A DNA stretch of 24,631 bases from Rickettsiales bacterium (GCA_031289855.1 JAITOR010000004.1:1-24631), one strand, 5' to 3'. Numbered from the stretch's first letter, positions 1 through 7,627 are shown. Translations and numbers: made by a program. Notes: generated from the letters alone by a model not told the origin.

Positions 1-190
1 TATAAACAACTATAAACAACTATAAACAACTATAAACAACTATAAACAACTATAAACAACTATAAACAACTATAAACAACTATAAACAACTATAAACAAC
101 TATAAACAACTATAAACATATATAAACATATATAAACATATATAAACATATATAAACATATATAAACATATATAAACATATATAAACATA
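1..190. repeat. Tandem array of 10-bp units (minisatellite)
   Basis: Nineteen perfect, contiguous 10-bp units: eleven copies of TATAAACAAC (1-110) followed by eight of TATAAACATA (111-190). The switch between the two types is sharp, as expected from stepwise local duplication. The array begins at the window edge, so its true length is unknown. It abuts the dispersed repeat at 197-488. The second copy of that repeat carries near 19941-19960 a single CAAC-run / ATAAACATA-like stretch in the matching place, so the array looks like an expansion of a sequence native to the element. The 10-bp period is close to one helical turn, so the A/T tracts would be phased and the DNA may be curved (inference). 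Reading frames inside it are artefacts. Confidence 0.97.
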
Positions 191-363
191 TATAATATTA
201 ATTGAAAAAACATATTTAACTGAATGATAAAAACAATAGTAAATATATAAAAAAACAATAACAATAATTATAATTATATAACAACCTTTATTCAATAAAT
301 TAAATACGTTATTCAATAAAATAAATAGGTTGTAAAGATATGTTATGAATAATCTGTATTGTG

Positions 364-428
364 AATTTGTATTGTAAAACTATATAGTGAAACTATATAG
401 TGAAACTATATTGTGAATTTGTATTGTG
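364..428 (+). repeat. 13-bp tandem units inside dispersed repeat copy 1
   Basis: Five consecutive 13-bp units: AATTTGTATTGTA, AAACTATATAGTG twice, AAACTATATTGTG, then AATTTGTATTGTG. A further degenerate unit precedes them. Copy 2 (20103-20154) has the same unit order but only one AAACTATATAGTG. The array ends directly at the base of the hairpin that starts at 429. Confidence 0.9.
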
Positions 429-482
429 AAGCACTATGTAATCATCCTCCTTCGGGGGGAGGAGGGTGATTACATAGTGCTT
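429..482 (+). terminator. GC-rich hairpin with UUCG tip, copy 1
   Basis: The outer stem AAGCACTATGTAATCA pairs perfectly with TGATTACATAGTGCTT (16 bp). The inner part TCCTCC-TTCG-GGGGGA folds as a C(UUCG)G tetraloop, leaving GGAGGG bulged on the 3' side; alternatively TCCTCC pairs with that GGAGGG. This is by far the most GC-rich spot in its surroundings. The fold is symmetric enough to act on either strand, for instance as a bidirectional terminator, but there is no long T tract after it, so terminator is only the nearest label. The near-identical copy is at 20155-20208. Confidence 0.6.
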
Positions 483-648
483 TACTATATATTATTGTGT
501 ATAATATTATTATAATATGAATAATGTATTATGTATTATGTGTATATCTTATTGTGATGTGTTATTATAATGTGTATAATTGTAATATCAGCATATTGTT
601 GAATTTATTTATTTTTATCAATCAATTCTTTTTAAAGCAAATTAATAT

Positions 649-676
649 TTTACTTTTATAAATATTATTTTATTAT
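649..676 (+). promoter_or_regulatory. Putative promoter of the PEtN transferase-mipA operon
   Basis: TTTACT (649-654), 16-bp spacer, TATTAT (671-676). Transcription would begin near 683, 19 bases before the ATG at 702. The surrounding TTTTACTTTT block is nearly the same as in front of rpmI (5138) and of the PBP gene (minus strand, 11213). The base composition makes chance matches easy, so confidence is moderate. Confidence 0.4.
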
Positions 677-701
677 AAGAATACAAAAATAAATAAAAAA
701 C

Positions 702-2339
702 ATGCTTAAAATTTTTTTTGAACGTCTTTATTTCATGAGAAACAAGATTTTATTTTACATAATATTTTATATTTGTTTTACATTTTTACTCTTGGCGGAT
801 GATTTTATTTTTCAATTTTTTAACAACACAAATAAAGCCGAATTATCCTTTGCTTATACTTTTTTAGCATTTATTGTGGCGGTTTTAATTTCTTTAATGC
901 AAAATAAAAAAGCAATATATATTGTTTTAGGAATTTTTGCTTTCCTCGATATCACACAACTTGGTTATCTTGCCTATTTCGGTAGCTACTTGCAGCCAGT
1001 AATTATACCGCTTGTTTTTACAGAAATTCCTGAAATTGCATTGGCTGGATTTGGGGAGTTTTATAAATCATACTATGCATTTATCGCAGTGGGATTGCCA
1101 TATAGTATATTATATTGGGGATTTAAAAAATACAATTTTAAACTATATAAAGTAAAATATATTTGGCTTTTGCTATTGTTTTTGTTGTGTTATTTTCCGA
1201 AAAGAGCAATTGAAAGTGAAAGTATTGGCAAATTAACTGGAAATTACGAAAGACCAAGCCTATACAATGGATTAAAAGTTTATAATGGCTATTTTTTTAA
1301 TATTTTATTAAAAAAACAAGAACCTCTAAAATTCGAACCCTATACCATCACAAAAAAAACACCGCAGGATGTTAATATAATTATAGTATATGGTGAAAGT
1401 TTTAATTATCATAATCAACATCTTTTTGGCTATCAATTAAAAACCACTCCATTATTGGATAAATTAGCTAAAACTGATAAAAATTTTAAATATAAAAAAG
1501 GAATTGCCAGCGCCGTAACCACGTCCACTTCTTTATCAAGTTTTTTTAATATGCAAAAAGAGCCACAAAATTATAGCATACAAATTAAACAAGATTTCAA
1601 CATATTTCGTTTGGCAAAGGAACAGGAGTATAAAACATATTTAATTTCAGCCCAAACGAAAGGTATATTGGCAAATGTTGGGATACAATATACCGATGTG
1701 GCAATAACAAAATTTGATGAAAAGAAAATTTTCGAAACAATTGGAGATGAAGGGTTGATTGATATTTTAAAAAGATATGACATTGAAAATGGTAAAAATT
1801 TAATTGTTTTACATCAACGAAGCATGCATGCACCATATTGGACCAATTATTCGCACAAAGAAAAAGAATTTGCAAAATTTACAAAAAATGACTACAAATT
1901 TAACGAAAAACAAAGTGAATATATAAATTATGACAACAATATGTTGTATAATGACTATATTTTAAATGGTATGATCGAATATTTTAAAAAAAGTAAAAAA
2001 CCTTTTTATTTATTTATAACAAGCGATCACGGAGAACTTAGTGGACAATTAGAAGGTAAAAGCGGACATGGAATTTTGGAAAAAGAAGTGAGTGAAGTTC
2101 CAATGTTTTTTTATACCAATGTTAATGATAGTGATGTTGAAAGAGATTTTGTAAAAAAAAGAAACGTCACACATTATGAAATTGGAGAAATGGTTTTAAA
2201 AATAATGGGCTATACATTAAAAAACCCCAATACACCAAATAATGTTTTTTATGTTAACGGCACAGATTTAATGGGAAGATATGGATACATGAAGGTTATA
2301 AAAAGTAAAAAAGATGTTGAATATGAGATTGTGAAGTAA
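702..2339 (+). CDS. EptA/MCR-like phosphoethanolamine transferase (sulfatase/alkaline phosphatase superfamily)
   Basis: 545 residues: an N-terminal membrane part with about five hydrophobic helices (roughly 13-32, 50-66, 71-92, 124-141, 152-165), then a soluble catalytic domain from about 222. The domain carries the metal and nucleophile positions of the EptA/MCR family: E232 in YGES, T274 in AVTTSTS, H376 in HQRSMHAPYW, D442-H443 in TSDHGE and H456. Family members move phosphoethanolamine from phosphatidylethanolamine to lipid A or another surface glycan on the outer face of the inner membrane. Unlike MCR/EptA, the catalytic domain has no cysteine, so the usual disulfides are absent. A second ATG lies at codon 12; neither has a clear ribosome site. 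The next gene starts 2 bases after the stop, so the two are probably cotranscribed. The acceptor (lipid A or other glycan) cannot be told from sequence. Confidence 0.8.
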   Translation: MLKIFFERLYFMRNKILFYIIFYICFTFLLLADDFIFQFFNNTNKAELSFAYTFLAFIVAVLISLMQNKKAIYIVLGIFAFLDITQLGYLAYFGSYLQPVIIPLVFTEIPEIALAGFGEFYKSYYAFIAVGLPYSILYWGFKKYNFKLYKVKYIWLLLLFLLCYFPKRAIESESIGKLTGNYERPSLYNGLKVYNGYFFNILLKKQEPLKFEPYTITKKTPQDVNIIIVYGESFNYHNQHLFGYQLKTTPLLDKLAKTDKNFKYKKGIASAVTTSTSLSSFFNMQKEPQNYSIQIKQDFNIFRLAKEQEYKTYLISAQTKGILANVGIQYTDVAITKFDEKKIFETIGDEGLIDILKRYDIENGKNLIVLHQRSMHAPYWTNYSHKEKEFAKFTKNDYKFNEKQSEYINYDNNMLYNDYILNGMIEYFKKSKKPFYLFITSDHGELSGQLEGKSGHGILEKEVSEVPMFFYTNVNDSDVERDFVKKRNVTHYEIGEMVLKIMGYTLKNPNTPNNVFYVNGTDLMGRYGYMKVIKSKKDVEYEIVK

Positions 2340-2341
2340 AT

Positions 2342-3040
2342 ATGTTAAAAATTTCACTTATCTTTTTATTGTCAATTTCTTTTTTATTTGCGGAAGAAAA
2401 AGCGGGAAAATTGAAAGGAAGTTATGGACTTGGCCTGATGACATTGCCAAAAAAAGAATTATCAAAAAAACAAAAAATTTTACCAATTCCAATGTTTGAA
2501 ATGAATTATATGTTATTCTATATATCCTTGATGAAAGGCATTGGTGTCAATATTCCAATTTATAAAAATATATTTGGTTCCGTTGGTGTATATTATAATT
2601 TTAACAACGAATCTTTATCCGGTGGTAAACAACAAATAAATGGTGGTTTCAATTATAATACTGCTTTAATAATTTTATTACCATACAATTTTATGTTGTC
2701 AAGCCATTACAAACAAAGATTTGATTATGAAGATGGTAGTGAAATTAATTTTAGTTTTGGATATCATATAAAATTTGCCGAAAAATTTAAGACATTTTTA
2801 TCTTTATCAACAAATTATACTGACAAAAAGCATAATAATTTTTATTATGGGGAAGATATTAAAACTTTTAAAAATATAGCCATTGGAAGTGGTATGATAT
2901 ATGAAATTGATAAGGAACATTCTATAAATTTTATGCTATTTTATAGCAAATATATAAAACAAATAGCGAATAGCGAAATTGTAAAAGAAGGAGTGCCTTA
3001 TAAAGTTATAGGTGGCATTATATATGGATGGAAATTTTAA
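2342..3040 (+). CDS. MipA/OmpV family outer-membrane protein
   Basis: 232 residues with a Sec signal peptide (hydrophobic 4-16, cleavage probably after the Ala of FLFA, residue 17). The mature part has alternating aromatic beta-strand patterns and ends in Trp-Lys-Phe, a typical beta-barrel C-terminus. The segment NYTDKKHNNFYYG resembles the conserved MipA/OmpV stretch (D-K-Y-x-D-x-Y-Y-G), which supports the family call. MipA in E. coli is a scaffold linking a lytic transglycosylase to a class A PBP; whether this homologue does so is unknown, though both partner types (mltB, PBP1A) occur in the window. It follows the PEtN transferase gene by 2 bases and ends 3 bases before the convergent stop of the MBL gene. 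Confidence 0.75.
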   Translation: MLKISLIFLLSISFLFAEEKAGKLKGSYGLGLMTLPKKELSKKQKILPIPMFEMNYMLFYISLMKGIGVNIPIYKNIFGSVGVYYNFNNESLSGGKQQINGGFNYNTALIILLPYNFMLSSHYKQRFDYEDGSEINFSFGYHIKFAEKFKTFLSLSTNYTDKKHNNFYYGEDIKTFKNIAIGSGMIYEIDKEHSINFMLFYSKYIKQIANSEIVKEGVPYKVIGGIIYGWKF

Positions 3041-3043
3041 TTT

Positions 3044-5050
3044 TTACAATTTATCGCTTTCTAAATATTCAGGCACTTCCGCTTCCCATCCCAATTCTTC
3101 TTTTATTTTTTCAGCAAAAGTTGTGGATTGTTCAATTTCTCCATGAATTGCATAAACTTTTGTTGGTTTTTTTGGCATAGTTCTCAACCAATCAATCAAT
3201 TCTCGTTGATCCGCATGATCACTCATATTTCCAATGGTTTCAATTTTTGCCCTTATTGGTATAACTTCACCATGTATTTTTAATTCTTTTTTTCCATCTT
3301 GTAAATCTCTACCCCTCGTTCCTTCTGCTTGATAACCAATCATTAAAATAGTGCAATTTGGCATCGGCCCATAATTTGCCACATGATGTAAAACTCGTCC
3401 TCCAGCAAGCATTCCACTTGCAGATATGATAATTGCTGGCGCAGAATAGTCAAAAATTTTTTTACTATCAACTTTTGTTACACACATTTTAACATTTTTA
3501 TACAATTCTTTATATTGCTCTTTTGACAATTTACCTTCTTGTGAATAATGTTCTGCCATTGCGGTTACTTTAATTGACATTGGACTATCTAAAAATATAG
3601 CTAAATTAGGAATTTTACCTTCTTTTTTAAGTTTTGAAATATAATAAAGTACTTTTTGACTTCTACCTACTGCAAATGCAGGAATTATGACTTTTCCACC
3701 CTTTGCGGCAGTTTTGTTTATAATATCTTTCAAATAATCTTCTATTTTATTTTCCTCATGTAATCTGTTTCCATAAGTGGTTTCAATCAATACATAATCA
3801 GCCTGTGGAGCATTTTCTATTTTTGCCACAATAGGAGAATCTTCTCTGCCTAAATCACCAGAAAATAGTATTTTTTTACCATTTTTTGTCTTTACCAATA
3901 CGCTTCCTGCACCTATAATATGACCTGCCTTTGTAAGCGAAAAAGTAAATTCATCATCAATTTTAATGTCCTTGTGAAATGGTATTGTTTGAAAACTTGT
4001 GTAGCTTTTTGTTGCATCTTTTTGTGTGTATAATGCTTTAGGAAAAATATGTTTTGAAAATCCTTTTTTATTCGCATATCTCGCTTCTTCTTCCTGCAAA
4101 AATCCGGTATCACTCAAAATTAATTTTGCCACATCAAAAGTTGCATCTGTACAATAAATTTTACCTTTAAAACCATCTTTTACAAGCAAGGGAATATAAC
4201 CGCTATGGTCTAAATGTGCATGGGTCAAAATTATTGCATCCACATTTCTTGCACTGATTGGCAATTCATTCCAATTTCTTCTTCGCAAATCATAAGCACC
4301 TTGAAAGAGCCCGCAATCAATCAAAATTTTTGATTTTCCAGTTTCTAATAAGTACTTTGAACCCGTTACACACTTTGCGGCACCCAAAAAGCTAATTTTT
4401 ACACCATCAATAAATGTTTTTGGAGTGGCACCAAATATATTTTTCGTAAGACTATATTTTAATTTTTCAATGGTGGAAAGTTTTCTGTATTCCTGCAAAT
4501 ATTCTTTTTCCACATTTTGTGTTTTTTGTTGTTGTGGATTTTCTTTTTTAAATTGCGATTGTTGTGGTTGTTTTTGTTGTGGTTGTGGTTGTTTTTGTGG
4601 TTTTTTGTTTTTTTTAAAAAATGGCTGTTTCCCATCATTGTTTTGTTTATGTTTTTTCTTCTTAAATTGCCCGTAATTTTCCTGCCTCGGTTCATAATTA
4701 AAATCTTGTTGCTCTTCATTATAATTTTGTTCATTATAATTTTGTCTATATTTTTTCTTTTTAAAAGGTCTATAATTTTCCTGTCTTGACTCGTAATTGA
4801 AATCCTGTGGTTCGCCATTATTATAAGTATCTTTCTTTTTTTTCTTTCTAAAAGGAACAAACTCTTGTCGCTTTTCTTGTGATTGGGAACTATAATTGAC
4901 ATGTTCTCTATCTTCACTATAAAAATTATTATTTTCGTTTTCAAAATTTATATATTTGTGTTTTTTTTTCTTTTTATTTGCCACAAAAAATGCGACATCA
5001 TTGCCATAAAAATCCTTTTTGACATTAAATTTTTTCTTTTTTTTAGACAT
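3044..5050 (-). CDS. Beta-CASP metallo-beta-lactamase ribonuclease-like protein with disordered N-terminal extension
   Basis: From the chosen start the protein has 668 residues. Counting from an upstream in-frame ATG at 5080 (10 residues earlier), the MBL core begins near residue 226: HAHLDH at 287-292, AGHIIGAGS (H387), FSGDLGR (D409), ETTYGNRLH, a beta-CASP insert, ISASGMLAGGR, SDHAD (H622) and IHGE (H646). This is the CPSF/YSH1-like group, known for RNA endo- and exonuclease activity, so a role in RNA processing or decay is likely. The first ~180 residues are low-complexity Lys/Gln/Asn/Tyr-rich, with imperfect repeats of QDFNYExRQENYxxFKKKK 33 residues apart. I chose the MSKKKKKF start because the first ATG lies inside the predicted -10 box. 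It has no ribosome site at ideal spacing. Confidence 0.85.
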   Translation of the reverse strand: MSKKKKKFNVKKDFYGNDVAFFVANKKKKKHKYINFENENNNFYSEDREHVNYSSQSQEKRQEFVPFRKKKKKDTYNNGEPQDFNYESRQENYRPFKKKKYRQNYNEQNYNEEQQDFNYEPRQENYGQFKKKKHKQNNDGKQPFFKKNKKPQKQPQPQQKQPQQSQFKKENPQQQKTQNVEKEYLQEYRKLSTIEKLKYSLTKNIFGATPKTFIDGVKISFLGAAKCVTGSKYLLETGKSKILIDCGLFQGAYDLRRRNWNELPISARNVDAIILTHAHLDHSGYIPLLVKDGFKGKIYCTDATFDVAKLILSDTGFLQEEEARYANKKGFSKHIFPKALYTQKDATKSYTSFQTIPFHKDIKIDDEFTFSLTKAGHIIGAGSVLVKTKNGKKILFSGDLGREDSPIVAKIENAPQADYVLIETTYGNRLHEENKIEDYLKDIINKTAAKGGKVIIPAFAVGRSQKVLYYISKLKKEGKIPNLAIFLDSPMSIKVTAMAEHYSQEGKLSKEQYKELYKNVKMCVTKVDSKKIFDYSAPAIIISASGMLAGGRVLHHVANYGPMPNCTILMIGYQAEGTRGRDLQDGKKELKIHGEVIPIRAKIETIGNMSDHADQRELIDWLRTMPKKPTKVYAIHGEIEQSTTFAEKIKEELGWEAEVPEYLESDKL

Positions 5051-5075
5051 TACATAAAATATATTCCATGGTAGC

Positions 5076-5103
5076 ATCATAAATATAACTTTATATTTGT
5101 CAA
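5076..5103 (-). promoter_or_regulatory. Promoter of the MBL ribonuclease gene
   Basis: On the minus strand TTGACA (5103-5098), 16-bp spacer, TATGAT (5081-5076). Transcription should start near 5069, which places the upstream ATGs (5080, 5077) at or before the start site and leaves the ATG at 5050 as the first usable one, with a leader of about 19 bases. Confidence 0.55.
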
Positions 5104-5138
5104 TTTAAAAATAACTACAATGTTAAAACAAATTTAAT

Positions 5139-5166
5139 TTTACTTTTTAAAAATATGTTATATTAT
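5139..5166 (+). promoter_or_regulatory. Putative promoter of rpmI-aspS
   Basis: TTTACT (5139-5144), 16-bp spacer, TATTAT (5161-5166), with an expected start near 5173. Element, spacing and the TTTTACTTTTT context match the putative promoter at 649-676. No hairpin or L20-type autoregulatory leader is visible in the short leader. Confidence 0.4.
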
Positions 5167-5195
5167 AAAAATTAGTTAATGTAAATAAATTTTAT

Positions 5196-5399
5196 ATGGG
5201 AAAATTAAAAACAAATAGTAGTTGTAAAAAACGATTTAAAATGACTGGAACTGGTCTAATTAAAATTAAAAATTCTGGCAAAAGGCATTGTATGGCAAGG
5301 CACAGTAATAGACAAATTAGAGCAAATAGAAAGGCTGATTATATGTTTAAAGGCGATGCAGCATTGATAATTAAATCTTTTCTTCCTTACGGATTGTAA
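5196..5399 (+). CDS. rpmI: Ribosomal protein bL35
   Basis: 67 residues, the normal size. It has the family's basic N-terminus (KLKTNSSCKKRFKMTGTG, residues 3-20), the central KNSGKRHCMARHSNRQIR region and the C-terminal LPYGL. The protein belongs to the large ribosomal subunit. In most bacteria rpmI is followed at once by rplT; here it is followed by aspS after 13 bases, and rplT lies about 9 kb away (14439). The gene diverges from the MBL gene across 145 bp that hold a promoter for each. Confidence 0.95.
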   Translation: MGKLKTNSSCKKRFKMTGTGLIKIKNSGKRHCMARHSNRQIRANRKADYMFKGDAALIIKSFLPYGL

Positions 5400-5412
5400 T
5401 TTTAGGAGTTTT

Positions 5413-7194
5413 ATGTCTAAATACAGAACGCACACTTGCAATGATTTAAAGGCAACTGATGTAGGAAAACAAGTCAAATTGGCTGGTTGGGTGCATTCAA
5501 TCCGTGATCATGGAAGTTTGTTATTTATTGATTTGAGAGATAATTATGGAATTACTCAGTGTGTGATTGATGTAGAAAAAGACAAAAATTTAGTAGAAAT
5601 AGCATCTGGCATAAGTGATGAAAGTGTAATTTTGATTGAAGGAAGAGTCATTGCACGAGGCAAAGAGGCGATAAATCCTAATCTTGTAACTGGGGAAATT
5701 GAAATTGGATTGAATAATTTAATAATTGAAAGCCAATCTGATCCATTACCTTTTCAAGTGGCAGATGAAACCCAAAATTATCCAGAAGATTTAAGATTAA
5801 AATATAGATTTTTGGATCTACGAACAAAAAAAATGCATCACCATATACATTTGCGAGACAACGTAATACAAAAATTAAGAAGCGAAATGATAAAACAAGG
5901 TTTTCATGAATTTCAAACCCCAATTTTAACTTCATCTTCACCGGAGGGAGCAAGAGATTTCTTGGTGCCAAGTCGTATTCATAAAGGTAAATTCTATGCA
6001 CTTCCACAGGCACCACAACAATTTAAACAATTGCTAATGGTGAGTGGTTTTGATAAGTATTTTCAAGTTGCTCCTTGTTTTAGAGATGAAGATCCAAGGG
6101 CCGATAGATTATTGTCTTTTTATCAATTGGATATTGAAATGTCATTTGTAGAACAAGAAGATGTGTGGAATGTTGTGGAGCCTGTAATTTACAATACTTT
6201 TAGAGAAATTCGACCAGATAAAAAAATAAATAGCCCATTTCCACGAATAACACATAAAGATGCGATATTAAAGTATGGTACTGATAAACCAGATTTACGA
6301 AATCCCATTGAAATGTCAGATGTAACAGAAGTATTTAGGGGGTCAAATTTTGCTGTATTTGCAAAGGCAATAGAGGTTGATAATAAAATAGTTGTTCGTG
6401 CGATACCTGCACCAAATTCTATAGATAAATCGCGAAGTTTTTTTGATAAAATGACTGACTTTGCAATTAGCGAAGGTGCAAAGGGTCTTGGCTACATAAA
6501 TTTTACAAATGAAGGTGAAGCAAAGGGGCCTGTGGCAAAATTTTTGGATTCCGACAGGTTAGAAAAATTGAAAAAATTGTCTGGGCTAAAAAATGGTGAT
6601 AGTGTATTTTTTTCATGCTCCACAGAAAAAGAAGCCGCAAAATTAGGTGGTAAAGTTAGAACAAAAATAGGACAAGAATTGGGATTGATTGACTCCAATG
6701 AATATAAATTTTGTTGGATTATTGATTTTCCTTTTTTCGAACAAAATGAAGAAACTAGTAAAATTGACTTTGCCCATAACCCATTTTCAATGCCAAATGG
6801 TGGATTGGATGCCTTGATAAATACAAAGGATCCTTATGGTATTTTGTCTTGCCAATACGATTTAGCCTGCAATGGATATGAATTAACGAGTGGTGCAGTT
6901 AGAAATACCAAACCAGAAGTTATGTATAAAGCCTTTGAAATGGTAGGATATTCAAAAGAAGTCGTGGATACAAAATTTGGTGGTATGCTTAGTGCCTTTA
7001 AATTTGGTGCTCCTCCACATGCTGGTTGCGCTCCAGGTATTGAAAGAATCGTGATGTTGTTATGTGATGAAACTAATTTGAGAGAGGTGAATGCTTTTCC
7101 AACAACAGGTAAAGGTGAGGATTTGCTTATGTCTGCCCCAAGCGATATTACGGAACAACAATTAAAAGAATTGCACATTAAAATAAGAGAGTAG
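5413..7194 (+). CDS. aspS: Aspartate--tRNA ligase, bacterial type, probably non-discriminating
   Basis: 593 residues, the full bacterial length. Anticodon-binding OB fold at about 1-105, class II motif 1 at 140-170, the TSSSPEGARDFLVPSR flipping-loop region (173-188), motif 2 with FRDEDPRADR (223-232), a bacterial GAD insertion (about 290-420) and motif 3 with GAPPHAGCAPGIERI (532-546). It charges tRNA-Asp. In the anticodon pocket the sequence is RDHGS, with His33 where discriminating enzymes such as E. coli's have Leu; His here is the state described for enzymes that also charge tRNA-Asn. AGGAG (5404-5408) sits 4 bases before the ATG, one of the clearest ribosome sites in the window. Probably cotranscribed with rpmI. 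Confidence 0.95.
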   Translation: MSKYRTHTCNDLKATDVGKQVKLAGWVHSIRDHGSLLFIDLRDNYGITQCVIDVEKDKNLVEIASGISDESVILIEGRVIARGKEAINPNLVTGEIEIGLNNLIIESQSDPLPFQVADETQNYPEDLRLKYRFLDLRTKKMHHHIHLRDNVIQKLRSEMIKQGFHEFQTPILTSSSPEGARDFLVPSRIHKGKFYALPQAPQQFKQLLMVSGFDKYFQVAPCFRDEDPRADRLLSFYQLDIEMSFVEQEDVWNVVEPVIYNTFREIRPDKKINSPFPRITHKDAILKYGTDKPDLRNPIEMSDVTEVFRGSNFAVFAKAIEVDNKIVVRAIPAPNSIDKSRSFFDKMTDFAISEGAKGLGYINFTNEGEAKGPVAKFLDSDRLEKLKKLSGLKNGDSVFFSCSTEKEAAKLGGKVRTKIGQELGLIDSNEYKFCWIIDFPFFEQNEETSKIDFAHNPFSMPNGGLDALINTKDPYGILSCQYDLACNGYELTSGAVRNTKPEVMYKAFEMVGYSKEVVDTKFGGMLSAFKFGAPPHAGCAPGIERIVMLLCDETNLREVNAFPTTGKGEDLLMSAPSDITEQQLKELHIKIRE

Positions 7195-7627
7195 AAATAA
7201 TCATCGTTTTTTTAAATTCGTAAAATGGACTTCTCTCTCTATAAATTTTGCCAAAGACACTCTTTCTTGCTTAATGTTAAGCGTGTAATGTAATATAATT
7301 ATGGCAATAATATCATTATATATTATTATGTATAAATGAAATGTTATTTTAATTAATACATTGATTATTTTTATTTTCATCTTACTTTTTGCTTTACTTT
7401 TTATTTTTTTCATATAACATAGTTTTTATTAAACAATTACTTATTGTATGAATTTGAACTTCGCCAGCCCAGAGAGAGAGAGAGAGAGAGAGAGTAATCT
7501 CGCATGCCATTTCTTTAAAAAAGATAACATCCTTATTCGCCCATTTGAAAAAAACAATCTTCTTACCTGCTTTTTTGAAATTGGTAAACTTGCCATTCGT
7601 TTTTCCAACCTATAATTGGAGAAATAT
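7195..7627. other. Gene-free stretch between aspS and the cysteine hydrolase
   Basis: No coding region is supported here. It contains a small hairpin, GCTTAATGTTAAGC (7269-7282), the (AG)12 run (7471-7494) and a following zone (7495-7610) with loosely repeated, CCATTTCTTTAAAAAAGA-like stretches about 30 bp apart. Both strands can be read for 50-70 codons across that zone with peptides rich in FFKK-, LLSLS- and similar strings, but there is no homology I recognise. It may be a decayed gene or repeat. Confidence 0.5.
7471..7494. repeat. (AG)12 dinucleotide microsatellite
   Basis: Twelve uninterrupted AG units lie 133 bp before the ATG of the cysteine hydrolase and inside no supported gene. Tracts of this length slip readily during replication; in other bacteria such tracts near genes cause phase variation by changing promoter spacing or reading frame. 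No -35/-10 pair clearly straddles it. Confidence 0.97.

Larger units (their letters stand above)
197..488 (+). repeat. Dispersed repeat, copy 1
   Basis: This segment matches 19964-20214 in the same orientation over nearly its whole length. Shared landmarks in order are ATTAATTGAAAAAACATATT, the TTCAATAAATTAAATA block, AATAGGTTGTAAAGATATGT, a 13-bp tandem array, and a hairpin with a GC-rich tip. Copy 1 is about 40 bp longer, mainly from an A-rich insertion near 239-265 and one extra 13-bp unit. No open reading frame is conserved between the copies, so the element is probably non-coding. It could be a MITE-like or REP/RPE-like family; no terminal inverted repeats or target duplication are apparent. 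Confidence 0.9.

Noticed and set aside
1..190. CRISPR-like regular repeats
   Set aside because: Units are only 10 bp and directly contiguous with no spacers, and there are no cas genes.
110..316. Minus-strand ORF of 68 codons at the left end
   Set aside because: Its codons come from the 10-bp array and AT-rich DNA; the peptide is a low-complexity artefact.
438..454. Resemblance of TAATCATCCTCCTTCGG to the 16S rRNA 3' end
   Set aside because: Only the short CCTCC context is shared, the rest of the 16S end is absent, and the hairpin partner strand explains the sequence.
4425..4944. ORFs on both strands over the N-terminus of the MBL gene (Cys/Phe-rich or Lys/Asn-rich)
   Set aside because: They are shadows of the K/Q/N-rich repeat region; the main frame continues into a conserved enzyme.
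5051..5080. Start of the MBL gene at the ATG at 5080
   Set aside because: This ATG lies inside the predicted -10 box and upstream of the expected transcription start.
7616..7627. TTG start for the cysteine hydrolase
   Set aside because: GGAG at 7618-7621 is correctly placed for the ATG at 7628 and overlaps the TTG frame.
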